NCBI GenBank assembly: GCA_003550325.1
Contig: QKWP01000371.1
Coordinates: 183,648 to 247,647 of the forward strand
Source of the DNA: Gigaspora rosea
Lineage: Eukaryota > Glomeromycota > Glomeromycetes > Diversisporales > Gigasporaceae
Length of the DNA stretch: 64,000 nucleotides
Direction of reading: 5' to 3'
Shown: in pieces, positions 11,047 to 22,115 of the stretch
Position numbering within the stretch: the stretch's first letter is position 1
How the letters are laid out: each line of letters starts with the position of its first letter
Translations under genes and position numbers: made by a program
The notes under the pieces: model-generated
Told to the model about the DNA's origin: nothing
The model's input: the letters and a program-made list of their open reading frames with translations, nothing else
Databases searched by the model: none

Positions 11047-12300
11047 TTGTGGTCAATCTTAGATTTAAAAAAAAAAAAAAATTTCTTTTTTTATACAAAC
11101 CTATTTTTCTTGTGCCTTTTTTTTCTTCCTTTAGCTGCACTCCTGCCTTCTTTTTGTTGTGCTCTTTCTTCATTTTGCTGTACCTTTTTTTCTTTTTGTC
11201 ATGCTCTTTTTTCTTTTTTTTCATGCTATTTCTTCTTTTTTTCGTTCTCTTTTTTCTTTTTTTTTAGCCACTATTTTTTTTCTTCATTTGGTTTTAGCGA
11301 TCTTTTTATTCTTTTCTTTACTTGTAGTTCTTAACTGCTCCCAACTTTCTTCACAAGTGAGAAGCCATGCGAATGGAAGGGTTTTCATTTTTTAGATAGA
11401 GGCAATTTGAATTCCTGTTAATCTAAAGAGACATTCAGTACTTCAAATTGAGAAGTTTGAGGAACCGGATACTTGAGGGCTGTTTTTAGAAAACATGTTC
11501 CTGGGCTTTTATAAGCTTCTAATTCTTCGCTTATTGCTACAAATGTAGTTTTTAATTTTTTATTTTCGCTTTTTAGTATTTTATTCTCATTTTCAAGAAG
11601 TTCTTTTTCTTTTTTAACAAGGCAACATTTGAACAAGTCAAGTAAATGCAGCTTGTTTTTTTGGGTAGTTGTTGAAACGATTCAACGAATTGTGTAGCGA
11701 GTAGTTGGTAGTGGAATTTTGAAGTTGATTATCTGAAGGTTTACTAGTTGAAAGTACAATATCAAAATTTTCTGTTACTAGCAAAGGGTCCAAGCAGCTG
11801 GACTTTTTGTATCGGGATTAAACAGCCATATTCCCATTTTTTTAAAGCCATTGCAAATAGCTAAAGGTGTATAGGTTTCAAAAAAAGCTGAACCAAAGAT
11901 CTTTGCAAAGGTATATTTTGTTATTATTTTGCCATTATTATTGTTTCGATATTTGTTACATTTTTTTCATATTCATTTTTTAATTTTGTGAAAGGAATTT
12001 CGGATAGCTGTAAAATGTGTATTGTATGAGTTGGAACTGCATAAAGAAAAATCCTTTTTTTACAGCAGAACTCAATACTCATATAAGTTATGTGGCTCTT
12101 ATGACCATCAAGCATTAATAATACTGGGTAGGTGGGTAAATTTGTTAAAATGGGTCAGGTACATTAAAATTAAAAAAAGATCTTCTTTCATGTATCCAGT
12201 ATCCAAAACTCATTACAGTTCCTGGAGACACACTCTCCAACAAACCAAGATAAAGCATAACATTGAATTCAATGGATGCCAAGAAATTTTCATTCAAAAC
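11047..12300 (-). pseudogene. Dead pogo/CENP-B-like DDE transposase
   Basis: Minus-strand fragments in order: a DDE core piece at 12115-11924 (LDGHKSHITYMSIEFC, then AVPTHTIHILQLSE), followed by FKKMGIWLFNP near 11860-11830. A charged coiled-coil tail lies at 11636-11418 (KEKELLENENKILKSENKKL), and a lysine/glutamate-rich low-complexity tail at 11290-11070. This order is that of DDE_1 transposases of the pogo/Tigger group. The aspartate usually following LQPL is replaced (LQLSE), and there are several stops and frame changes, so the gene is inactive. The N-terminal helix-turn-helix part and TIRs were not found. Confidence 0.75.
11085..11290. repeat. Pyrimidine-rich low-complexity tract
   Basis: Roughly 200 bp of T and C on the plus strand (TTTTTTCTTC, TTTTTGTC and similar words). 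On the minus strand it encodes the lysine-rich tail of the adjacent dead transposase; on the plus strand it creates spurious Phe/Ser-rich ORFs. Confidence 0.7.
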
Positions 12301-12487
12301 TCGATTTTGCTTTTTTTCTATCTAAATTACAGAATTACACAGAATGATACCCGATGATCATTGATGATCGGAAATTCTCGTGATATATCTGACTTTAGTC
12401 GCCCGGTAAATTTTTATATATAATGCAAACGGTTTAGTTTAACAAAAAAAATGTTAATTACATTATTACGATAATTTTAACTCATCA

Positions 12488-15400
12488 ATGAGTAGTTTCC
12501 CGGGCTCTTCTTCTGGATCAATACTTGATACATCAAAACAAGGTTCAAAAAATTATGTTCCTACGGAAATCGGAAAAGATCTGATTTTTCCTTCTCATAA
12601 GCCGATAACCGAAAAACCAATTGGCGAACCACACCATGAAACAAAGGTACCTATCAAAAAATTAGTAATTAGGACTTTAAAAGGTAAGTTTTACGGATTA
12701 ATTATTTAAGTACAATATAATTTCATTTTTTTTATATTGATCGAGTATGATCAAGTATAAAAATATTAAATTATTTGCAATTTGTTCTTTAGATAAACCA
12801 AAGTTACCTGATAATTTTGAAGAGGTTACATGGGCCAAGCTCCAAGGAGCTATTCGCGCAATTCATAATTATCAACCTGTTAATGATAGTCTTGAAGAGC
12901 TTTATAAAGCATGTGAAAACCTTTGCTTGCATAAAATGGCCGACAGACTTTATTCAAGACTTCAAGAAGAATGCGAATCACATCTTTTAAAAGAAAAAGA
13001 AAAACTTGATTGGTAAATATATGACCCTAATTTTAATATTATCGATCCCCGTATATACATATTTTTCTTTTTTCATTTGTATCAATTTTCGCAAAATCTA
13101 AAAAAACCAGCCATTTTCAAATGTATAGTGATAACTCTGATGATGAGGCATTCCTTCAAGTAGTTGATCAATGTTGGCAAGCACATTGTAAACAAATGGT
13201 AATTTATTAAATTTTATAATTAATTTTTATTTTTTTAGTGTGACATTTAGATTGTTGATTTATTGAATCTGGGAATTTTAGGGCTTAATTCGAAATATAT
13301 TTTTATACCTCGATCGTACTTATGTACTTCAAACTCCTGGAATTTCTTCAATATGGTAATATTGAAAATTGTATAAACATATATATATTTTATTATAAAT
13401 ATGAATGAGAATAATAGATTTAAAATTAATTTTAGGGATATGGGTATCGAATTATTTAGAAAACATATAATGTCATCTAGTGATGTACGACAAAAGACTT
13501 TGAATGGATTACTTTCTCTGATCAAACGTGATAGGTAAGTTTCTGATTATATTTTTCTATTGAATTAGTTTAATAGCTATAAATTAAATTGACATTCACA
13601 TATTGTTAGGGATGGCGATGAGGTTAATAATAGCCTACTGCATTCCTTAATACACATGTATATTGACCTTTCCGTCTATTATAATCGGTTTGAAACTCCA
13701 TTTCTACAAGAAACTCGTAATTATTATTATCAAGAAGGACATCGACTTGTGAGTGAGTGCCCTGTGCCAAGGTATCTTGGGCACGTCAAGTCGCGATTGT
13801 ACATGGAAGGGGAGCGGGTCAACAATTATTTAGACAAAAAAACAAGAAGTCCCTTGACGAAAGTTGTTTATGAAGAATTGATCAAGAAACACGTCGAAAC
13901 TATTTTGGAGAAAGGTAAATAATTATTATATATATGACAAACTGATTCATTTAATAAGTATATGTATTAAATTTTTTATTTAATTATTATAGGATTCGCT
14001 GACATGATGGAAGATGATAATGATAATGATGATAAACATCTAAAAGAATTAAAACTTTTATACCAACTCTTATCAAAAGTAAATGCTCTTGACCTTTTAC
14101 GCAAATATTTCGGAGATTATATTAAGGTAAGAAATTTAGAGTAATAAAATTTGCGATTTACTCATAATTATTTTTAATAATATTTGATTTGCTTAAACAG
14201 AGAACTGGTACAGCTCTTGTTAACGATCCAAGTCAAGAGCCAGCCATGGTCACAGAACTTCTTTATCTTAAAGCTAAAATGGATGAAATTGTTTCAGGAG
14301 CTTTTCAAGGGGACAATGCTTTCAACTATATGGTAAAAGAAAGCTTTGAAATGTTCATTAATCAACGTCAAAATAAACCTGCGGAGCTGATAGGTGAGTC
14401 AACGATAAGCTCAGCTATTAAAAAAAAAAAAAAACTTCTTATTATGTACTTTTAATCATACCTTTAACTTTACTACTGGTTTATTTTCAGCGAAATACGT
14501 GGACCAGACATTGCGACTTGGAAATAAAAGTATGGATGATACGGACATTGAAAAAACGTTGAATGAAGTGTTGGTCTTGTTCAGATACATTCAAGGTAAC
14601 AATTATGTGAACAATGATATGAACAATGATGCTTTATAATGCATGCAATTCTTATTTACTATAATAAATATCTAGGCAAAGATATATTTGAAGCCTTCTA
14701 TAAGCGCGATCTTGCTAAACGTCTTTTACTTAACAAAAGTGCATCATTCGATTATGAGAAGAGCATGTTGTCAAAATTAAGGAAAGGTTGCATTACTCTT
14801 TTTTTTATTCCTATGTTATCCAGTTTTCTGCAGTATAACTGGGCAAACTCGTCAGCGAATTATTTCTGCTGATATAGTCCTTATGGTTTAATTCAGACTG
14901 TCAAACTAATTCATCTTATGATGTAACTATCAGGACAGATCAATATTTTGATCGCGTGTACAGCAGAAACCTTCCAATATATATTGTAGCCGATCATTTT
15001 ATGTCATTAGTATTAATTATCATTTATGGCAACTTAATAGAGTGCGGTCCGGCCTTCACGAGTAAGCTAGAGGGAATGTTCAAGGACATTGACTTGTCAA
15101 AAGATTTTATGCAGTCTTTTGAGGTATGTGTTAATTTAGTAGTATTTATGGAATAGCGTTATGATTTTATAAATTCTGAAAGGAAACACATATTAACATC
15201 CTTTATTAAATTACTTTAGACTTCCAAATCCGGAGAACTAATTAAAGAATACAAAATTGATTTATACGTTAATGTTTTGACACAGGGATTCTGGCCCTCA
15301 TATCCTCCATCACCACTCAACATACCACCAAATGTTGGTGACAAAATTATTTATATTTCGTTCAATTGATTATATTATTATGAATTATTTATTGAAACAT

Positions 15401-16349
15401 AGTTTCCAAAAGGTGGTACAATGCCAGAAGATTTTCAGGGATTTTTATCTTAGTAAACACAACGGAAGAAATTTAAAGTGGCAAAATTCTTTAGGCCATT
15501 GTATGTTGGCAGCAGAATTTCCGAAAGTGAGTCTTTAATAATCTTAGAAAAGAATGCGTCCAAGATCCCTGATTACTTATTTATTTGTTACGTGTATTAT
15601 AGGGAAATAAGGAATTAGTAGTCAGCTTGTCTCAGGGGGTGGTTTTACTACTATTTAATGATTTGCCACCAGGTGGAAGACGGACTTACGATGAAATAAA
15701 AGAAATGTCTGGAATGGGTAAGGAATGAATGTATTATAAATTTTTATGTTGAATTACTATTTTATATTTTAAATTGACTAATTTCATAATATTAGAGCCA
15801 AAAGAGTTAAATCGTACGCTACAATCCCTGGCCTGTGGTAAAGTCCGAGTTCTTGTAAAGTATCCGAAAGGACGTGATATTTCTATGACGGATGAATTTT
15901 CAGTCAATGAAGAGTTCGAGGCCAAAATTTTCCGTATAAAAATTAATACTATACAGTTGAAAGAAACGGTGTGTATTTGATAATAATAGTTGTTTTCTTG
16001 ATCGTTGCTAATTTTGGATGGATCACTATTTACAGAAAGAGGAAAATGAAATGACCACGGAGAGTGTTTTCATGGATCGTCAACACCAGATAGATGCTGG
16101 ATTGGTTCGTATAGCGAAGATGCGTAAGACACTTTCTCATAATGACTTAATCACAGAGCTTCTGGGAATACTGAAATTTAAGCCTCCGGTAAATATCGTT
16201 TATAATAAATCAAGGCATGAATTTTCTTAACTAACTAATATTTTTTAAAATAGATGTCAGACATTAAAAAACGCATTGAATCATTGATAGATCGGGAATA
16301 TTTAGAAAGAGATAAGAGTGATTCTACGAAATATAAATACTTAGCTTAA
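12488..16349 (+). CDS. CUL4: Cullin-4, CRL4 E3 ubiquitin ligase scaffold, 17 exons, 784 aa
   Basis: Exons: 12488-12683, 12793-13012, 13129-13198, 13282-13355, 13436-13534, 13610-13914, 13993-14126, 14201-14393, 14491-14595, 14676-14786, 15041-15123, 15220-15333, 15413-15526, 15603-15717, 15796-15968, 16036-16188, 16254-16349. All phases agree and the 2355 nt give one open frame. CUL4-specific signatures include KKLVIRTLK followed by DKPKLPDNF (the DDB1-binding N-terminal region), [60 protein letters not shown] and [12 protein letters not shown]. The C-terminal winged-helix has the neddylation site [13 protein letters not shown] (Lys730), ending [13 protein letters not shown] and YKYLA. CUL4 bridges DDB1 substrate receptors to the RING protein Rbx1 in ubiquitination linked to replication and DNA repair. 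The intron after exon 12 has an unusual donor, GTTGGT. Length matches the family. Confidence 0.97.
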
Positions 16350-16422
16350 TTATAGGACGAATCTAATCGTAACAATCTGTTACACGTGTTATATGTAACA
16401 ATCCTGCGCATGATACCGCATG

Positions 16423-16462
<40 letters not shown>

Positions 16463-17858
16463 CACGATATATAAACAAGGTTCGCGTTTGAGAGTATGTC
16501 AACTAAGGTAATTGTGGGTCGTAAGTAGGAGTTAATTGTTCGATTCAAACTTACCCGATTTCAGGAGTTCACCTGATAATTGATATCGAATAATGCTACT
16601 AGTTATTTTCGTGCACACTTTTTAAAAAATTATTAATGAAAAACTTGAAATTTTTTTTTTTTAAAATATATTTATTTTATTGATAAACAAATTCGATTTA
16701 TTAATTTATTAGATATTACTTATATTACATTTTTTCGAACTACATATTTCATTTTTCAATAGTACAAATTTAAAAACTAATTTTTATTTATTAATCAAAA
16801 ACTTAAAAAATAAAATAAAAGTAAATAAAAATTTAATAGGATACTTAGTTTCAGCTAAAAATATAAGCTTACCCCTAGTCACCACGTAATGGTGTATCCT
16901 ATGACCAGGTTTATTACAACCCGTAGTTGTATCCTCCATTCCTGCGGGTGAACGTTACCGCTAGAGGATGATCCCGCGGTGGACACCATGAACAACATTG
17001 CCAATAACATGGATGCTTGTTCAAGACCCCTTATCGGGTGCAAAGTGCCCAAAGTAGTTCTCAAAGGCCTAGAGTTCGGCATATTTTATTTTAAGTTAAA
17101 AGAGCTAGCATACAAAGAAGCCGTCATAAACCTCAATAGCACTCAGCTTCCTTGTCTACCTAAAGAAGGAACCTACCAATATCTCTTTTGATATTTAAGA
17201 GACTTTAAATAGAGGGCCCAAGGAAACTTTTAAGAAAAATAAAAAACTATTCTAATTTAAAAAGAAAAAACGAATATAAAATATTGCTTCTAGCACCACC
17301 ACATTGTCTTTATGGCTGTGATATTTCTCTTTATTAGCTTTCATTGAAAAGACGACACAAAAAAGAGAGAGAGAGATGGCACAATCAGAAAGCTTACTAG
17401 TACAAATAAAAGAAAAGTAGAAAACTTGAAAAAAAAGTGTGTTGGGAACTTTTGTAAAAAGAAGCTTGTAACAATTCTTTGTTTTTTTCGATTTCTTCTA
17501 GTTGCCTTCCTGTATCGGTCCATTAAGGTTTGTGCTCTTTTTCTTCTTTTTTTTTCGTATTGTAAGCAACGATAAATTCAAGTGATTTAGTATATATGCC
17601 AATTTTTCTTTTGAACGATGTTTCTTCAAAAATCAACAATTTGCCACTTTGCAGATTTTCTTTTAAAATATTTATGAACTTCAGTTTCAGTCACCATACC
17701 CCCCAATTCTCAGACAAGCAGCACAAAGAAACATGTCGCGTTTGATTTTTTTTAAGGTAATAAAAGGTGTTTAGTATAGCAATATTTAAAAAATTTGAAA
17801 AAAGGAATATGATTTAAAACATTATTTGTTTTCTACAACAAAACGCGTGATATTTATC
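16350..17858. other. Intergenic DNA with AT microsatellite and an unassigned GC-richer block
   Basis: A poly-A plus (TA)n microsatellite lies at 16423-16462. At 16497-16567 is an inverted diverged copy of the 4893-4970 segment. A less AT-rich block at 16865-17215 contains a 70-codon ORF starting at 16979 (MDTMNNIANNMDACSRPLIG and onward) with no recognised domain. It could be a transposon remnant. 17330-17750 is T/C-rich and shows nothing recognisable. Confidence 0.4.
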
Positions 17859-17866
17859 ATGCTCAC

Positions 17867-18300
17867 TAGGGTGTCCAGGATTATGCGATGCGATATTATG
17901 CGCATAATTTGCTATTTTTTCGCATCGCATATGCTTCGCATAATCAAGCAAATAAAAGCATAAATCACGTGAATAAAATCTGATTGGTTGTTGGGAATAT
18001 GGTAACTTCGTTCGACAAGCTTTAAATTTATAATTTGGGTGATAGAGTGGTGACAAAATGTAGGTCCCGAAAAGTTCCGATGTAGAGAATGAAAGAACTT
18101 AAATTACGAGGTAAAATTTTTGATAAATGTCCGAGAAATTCCGAAAAACAGAACTAAAAAAATTAATTACATATAATAAAAATCGCATAATCGACATAAT
18201 TGGTCGCATAATCTTAAATTTATTTCGCATCCATCGCATAATCAACCTCAATTCGCCCGCATAATTTACCTCATCGCATCGCATAATCCTGGACACCCTA
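17867..18300. mobile_element. 434-bp hAT-type MITE with exact 8-bp TSD
   Basis: Terminal inverted repeats of about 27 bp, starting TAGGGTGTCCAGGATTATGC and ending with the complement GCATAATCCTGGACACCCTA. It is flanked by the exact direct repeat ATGCTCAC (17859-17866 and 18301-18308). Many subterminal copies of CGCATAAT in both orientations are typical of hAT transposase-binding regions. The interior has no transposase; the two short minus ORFs inside are incidental. Confidence 0.9.
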
Positions 18301-18318
18301 ATGCTCACCCACAAAAAA

Positions 18319-18666
18319 TTTTCCGGTCATGTGACTTTTTGTGGCGCAAACTAGGCGCAAACCAATTGAATTTTAGGATCAGGTGTAACGTAAAAATTGC
18401 GCTTTTTATGATTTTTCATAAAAAATCACTAATAGCTCCGAAGTTTGTCTATGAAATCGTCTACTGCGCATTAACAAAAAAAATTCCTTGCAAAATTTTG
18501 GTATGATAGCACTCTAACCAAGCGTCTAACCCAAACCCTAACCACACGATTTATTACTTTAATTCTTTCGCTTTATTCGATTGTTTTGATTGTTTTGATT
18601 TTCACGTTACACCTGATCTCAAATTTTGATTGGTTTGTGCCACAAAAAAGTCACATGACCGGAAAA
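18319..18666. mobile_element. MITE with ~64-bp TIRs (family with GTTACACCTGATC motif)
   Basis: The left end reads TTTTCCGGTCATGTGACTTT and runs to AGGATCAGGTGTAACG. The right end (18603-18666) is its complement, with a 9-bp internal length difference (GGCGCAAAC repeated on the left). It abuts the hAT MITE within 11 bp. The interior shares GAAATCGTCTACTGCGCATTAAC with 3343-3366. No clear TSD was found. Confidence 0.8.
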
Positions 18667-18835
18667 TCGTCTAGACAAACATGACGTCTTTTTGGCCTTT
18701 ATGGTGGGTATGATCGACATTCTGATCGACGACGCATCGGGCTTTCCTCATAGATTTTATAATTTTCAGGTTTTTTGTTATATATAATTTAAAGCCCAAT
18801 ATGTCGTCAATCATAAGGGCAGATTCGAGTGTATC

Positions 18836-18935
18836 AGACCCGGACTTTGGCGGCCCACCCTGATATACTTGATAAGCTGCGACATCGATCATCGACCCGG
18901 ACTTTGGGGGCCGCCCTGATATACTCGCTCGACTG
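18836..18935. repeat. Short direct repeat around GACCCGGACTTTGG
   Basis: Two imperfect copies, about 57 bp apart, of a ~34-bp segment: GACCCGGACTTTGGCGGCCC and CCTGATATACTTG, then GACCCGGACTTTGGGGGCCG and CCTGATATACTCG. They are relatively GC-rich within AT-rich DNA. Role unknown. Confidence 0.7.
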
Positions 18936-19016
18936 ATTCAGATAAAAAACGGAGGTGCCCTTTTCCTTTGGCAACACTTATATATTAATAATTTGCAAAT
19001 GCTCATGCCAAACATA

Positions 19017-19358
19017 TGGAGTGCTCCGTATTAAAAGGTCCCATTTTTACATTTATCTCATTTTGAGATAATTGAGTTTAACCATTTGTTTTGATTTTCG
19101 GACTGATTCGGGATTAATTAAATTTCACGATTTTGATTGGTTAAAGAAGGCAGGTGACTATCGGATAATCTCGTGACGTGTTGGCTCTACGCAGCCTCAT
19201 GTAATTTTTCTTTTTAAATTATCTTGATTTTTTATTATGCAAATCAACTTTTATTAATAATTGAAAAATATCAATTATGTCAAAATTTACATGAATTTAA
19301 TAAAAACTCATTTTTCAAAAAATTGTAAAAATGGGCCCTTTTAATACGGAGCACTCCA
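19017..19358. mobile_element. 342-bp mariner-like MITE
   Basis: The termini are TGGAGTGCTCCGTATTAAAA (left, continuing GGTCCCATTTTTAC) and the complement TTTTAATACGGAGCACTCCA (right). TA dinucleotides flank both ends (19015-19016 and 19359-19360), fitting a Tc1/mariner-type target duplication. It is AT-rich and noncoding inside. Confidence 0.8.
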
Positions 19359-19855
19359 TATTTGCATCAGGCCAGATACTAAGTGCCTTGTATTATGTAC
19401 CTATAGATATAAAATTGCCAAATACCGGTACATTATGGACACAGGCACAAAGTGCTAGACACTATAAGAGCACAGCACAAGACGCTAGGTAATAAAGTGC
19501 TAAATAATGCCTGACATTTTCATCCATACTTACAAAGGTTCTTAACCAAATTTTTGTGTCTGTACCTGTGCGTGTCTGTGCTTATGCTCGTGCCTAAGGT
19601 TTTGTGCGCCTGTACCTATCTTTTTGTTAGGCATGGACACGAGCCCGGATTGTAGTAGACTCATAAAAAGTATATATTAATAAAATTTATTCAATTCACA
19701 TAAAACTTTCAAGTTATATCTCAAATAATTTTTTTATTTTTAATATATACCCTCGTAATGAGGGACGCCGGAGGCGTACTCAAACAATTTTACTTAATAA
19801 GTAAATATTAATTTTATATATGCATATATATGTAGCTATAGTCATTGACTATACA
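19359..19855. other. Intergenic DNA with short degenerate repeats
   Basis: Contains degenerate words such as AAGTGCTAGACACTA and CTGTGCTTATGCTCGTGCCT and a CCCTCGTAATGAGGG palindrome at about 19750-19764. That palindrome matches the end sequences of the following element joined back to back. No gene is seen. Confidence 0.4.
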
Positions 19856-19860
19856 TTCTA

Positions 19861-20122
19861 CCCTCGTTATAACGGACCCCGTTAAAGTGGAATTTTCATT
19901 ATAATGGAGTGATTCTATAGACAATTTAACATTATTGCTATTGTGTTACATCCTACCTTCGTTACAGCGAACTCCGTTAAAGCGGATTTCTCATTATAAT
20001 GGAGTGATTTTTATAGACAATTTAAAATTATTGCTATTGTGTTATATAATACTGTAGCGGATATTCATTATAACAGATGAAAAATTTCTGTCCCGATCAA
20101 TACGTTATAATGGTAATGAGGG
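19861..20122. mobile_element. Pogo-like MITE with internal tandem duplication
   Basis: It starts CCCTCGTTATAACGGACCCC and ends with a degenerate inverse, ACGTTATAATGGTAATGAGGG. The ends resemble pogo/Tigger-type termini, though the inverted match is interrupted by a few bases. Inside are two ~108-bp tandem copies: CGTTATAACGGACCCCGTTA to TTGCTATTGTGTTACAT, then CGTTACAGCGAACTCCGTTA to TTGCTATTGTGTTATAT. Noncoding. Confidence 0.6.
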
Positions 20123-20129
20123 ATAATTT

Positions 20130-20872
20130 TATTTTATATATACTGTATAATCCCGGGCACAATAAGAGGGATCAAATGGTGCCTTTCTAGACATGCCCCA
20201 AATTTTCCGTTCCCCAACCCTACGCTCTATAACTATAAACTGGATGTATTTAATCTTGTCCTGAATTGTAATAATAATAAGTGATTGCAATGATGAAAAT
20301 TGATTCATAAACAAATAAATATAGTAAGAAAATGCGTAGATTCTATCCATATCACAGTTACTCAAGCGTTATAATTCAAAATTGCTCGTTTGATTTTCGA
20401 CAAAAAATTTGCGAATTTTGGAACGTTAACAGTTAAGAACAAATTGATATTTAATCAGGAATAAATTAAAATAGAACCATTTACCTGTTACGATTTATGA
20501 TAAAAGATATAAATAGACGCAGATTACGTCAAAAAATTTATTCATAGAAAATAACGATAATGTGCGTACATATTTTATTGTAAAAAAAGATACTTATCCA
20601 GAAAGGTTGCATAAAAAAAAAACTCAGGTTTCACTGTTGCGATTGCGTGGTTTAATTACGAGTCCGTTTGGGATTTTTTATCAGTTATAAAATAACGATA
20701 ATTTGTGAAACAATAGAAGTTCAGTAGATTATTGTATCACGTGTATCGGGTTATAAGTATGTATTACATATAAATTAAGTGTAACGTAACACATATTGTA
20801 TTTTCATTTTCGCGTTAGTCTCTTCTTGTCTTTCTTTACACAAGAGTTTTGCTACAACAATAGTTTTGGACG
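20130..20872. other. Intergenic DNA upstream of the CACUL1-like gene
   Basis: AT-rich, presumably holding the promoter and 5' UTR of the next gene; a C/T-rich stretch at 20815-20840 precedes the start. A 78-codon minus ORF here has no recognisable features. Confidence 0.4.
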
Positions 20873-22115
20873 ATGGACATAATTATGACTGATAGCAGTG
20901 AAACTCAAAGTAAGACAATAATTTCAACTCAAATTGGACAAAGTTTTGGTATGAATCCAGGTGAGAACAAAGTGAAAGAATTTCAGAGCATTGATTCCGC
21001 AACGCAAGTGTCAGTGCTGCTGACAATAGAACACGTCACGATTTTTTCTGCGATAAATTTTTTTAGTTAAAGTTAATAAAGGTACATATGAGACAACGTT
21101 TTGGCCTCAAATTTCGGGCTTTGTTCAGAATGCACTTCAAGCGAGTCTACAGATAGAGAAACCTTTGCATACTTACTCTCATGAAGAACTTTATAGGTTT
21201 GCATTGAATAGTAGATAATTTAAATTTTTTTTTGATTTCCTCATCAAAACGGAAACACTCTAAATACCTTATTTATATAATAGAAGTATATATTGGATGT
21301 GTTGGCAAGGTTTTCAAAAACGACTTTATTCTGACTTGACTTCATTGATCGAAAAAACTTTGGAGACACTTGGAAATCAATTAGAAAGTGATAAGAAATT
21401 GAACACATGGTTCAACAATTTTCAACAATTATGTGTCAACCATGCAAAAGCTACCGAAATTTTGGAGAGTGTTTTTGCTTACCTGGTATTTAAAGTGTTT
21501 TTGCATGATAATTCTGTAAACTGACCTTTTCGTAAATACGCATTATAATTCTCCGGTCAATCATCAAGCAATGCTCTTACTTTGCTTGACAGGATAAAAC
21601 ATATATCCAATGTATTCTTCGAGAAAGCTTGCGTGATGTTTTGGTGGATCGATTTCAACGTCATATTACAGAAAAATCGGAAATGCGCATTATCTACACA
21701 TTCAATCTAGTGCTTAATAATCCTGGACAATTTGAATTAAATGCAGTAAAAGATGTTTTAAAGGCAATATATAAGATTAGTGCTGGTAAAAAAAAACAAA
21801 AAACTTTATTAGATCAAAATTTAATCTAAAGAATAACTATCATATTTTATTCTAATATAATCCTATTATTATATAGATAATATATATTTGAATCCGACAT
21901 TATTTCAAAATTTAATCGAAGATATTAAAATACCTACCAATTTTGAAGATATTATAGTTCGACATGCTACTTTAGAAACGAAATATCAATTGGAAAAATT
22001 AAAAAGTGAAGGTTGGGAACCTGGTCAATCATTCCAATTAAAAAGGTCGATAACTATGATGAATGAAGATGATGAAAAACAAGAGGAGTCTTCAGCAAAA
22101 CGCCGGCAATATTAG
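20873..22115 (+). CDS. CACUL1-like cullin-domain protein, 5 exons, 283 aa
   Basis: Exons 20873-20960, 21067-21196, 21284-21485, 21593-21785 and 21877-22115 join in phase. The order of signatures matches animal CACUL1 (CDK2-associated cullin-domain protein 1): TFWPQISGFVQNAL, HEELYRSIYWMCWQGFQKRL with YSDL, FAYLDKTYIQ, LRDVLVDRFQRHITEK, IYLNPTLFQNLIEDIKIP, and a basic tail after EGWEPGQSFQLKR. It is a cullin-repeat-like helical protein without the C-terminal Rbx1-binding and neddylation region, so it cannot be a ubiquitin-ligase scaffold itself. In animals the family associates with CDK2 and acts in cell-cycle control; the role in fungi is unknown. A second in-frame ATG at 20885 could be the true start. 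The short N-terminus is Ser/Thr-rich and apparently disordered. Confidence 0.8.

Noticed and set aside
11047-11395. Three overlapping Phe/Ser-rich plus-strand ORFs
   Set aside because: Artefacts of a pyrimidine tract that is antisense to the lysine-rich tail of a dead transposase.
12022-12357. 111-codon plus-strand ORF
   Set aside because: Antisense shadow of the transposase remnant, whose DDE motif reads on the minus strand.
13111-13128. Six extra residues in CUL4 exon 3 using the upstream acceptor
   Set aside because: The shorter exon aligns without gaps to known CUL4 proteins, so the downstream acceptor was chosen.
16979-17191. Possible small gene (70 codons)
   Set aside because: In a GC-richer patch, but with no recognised domain, no spliced continuation and no supporting promoter or terminator evidence.
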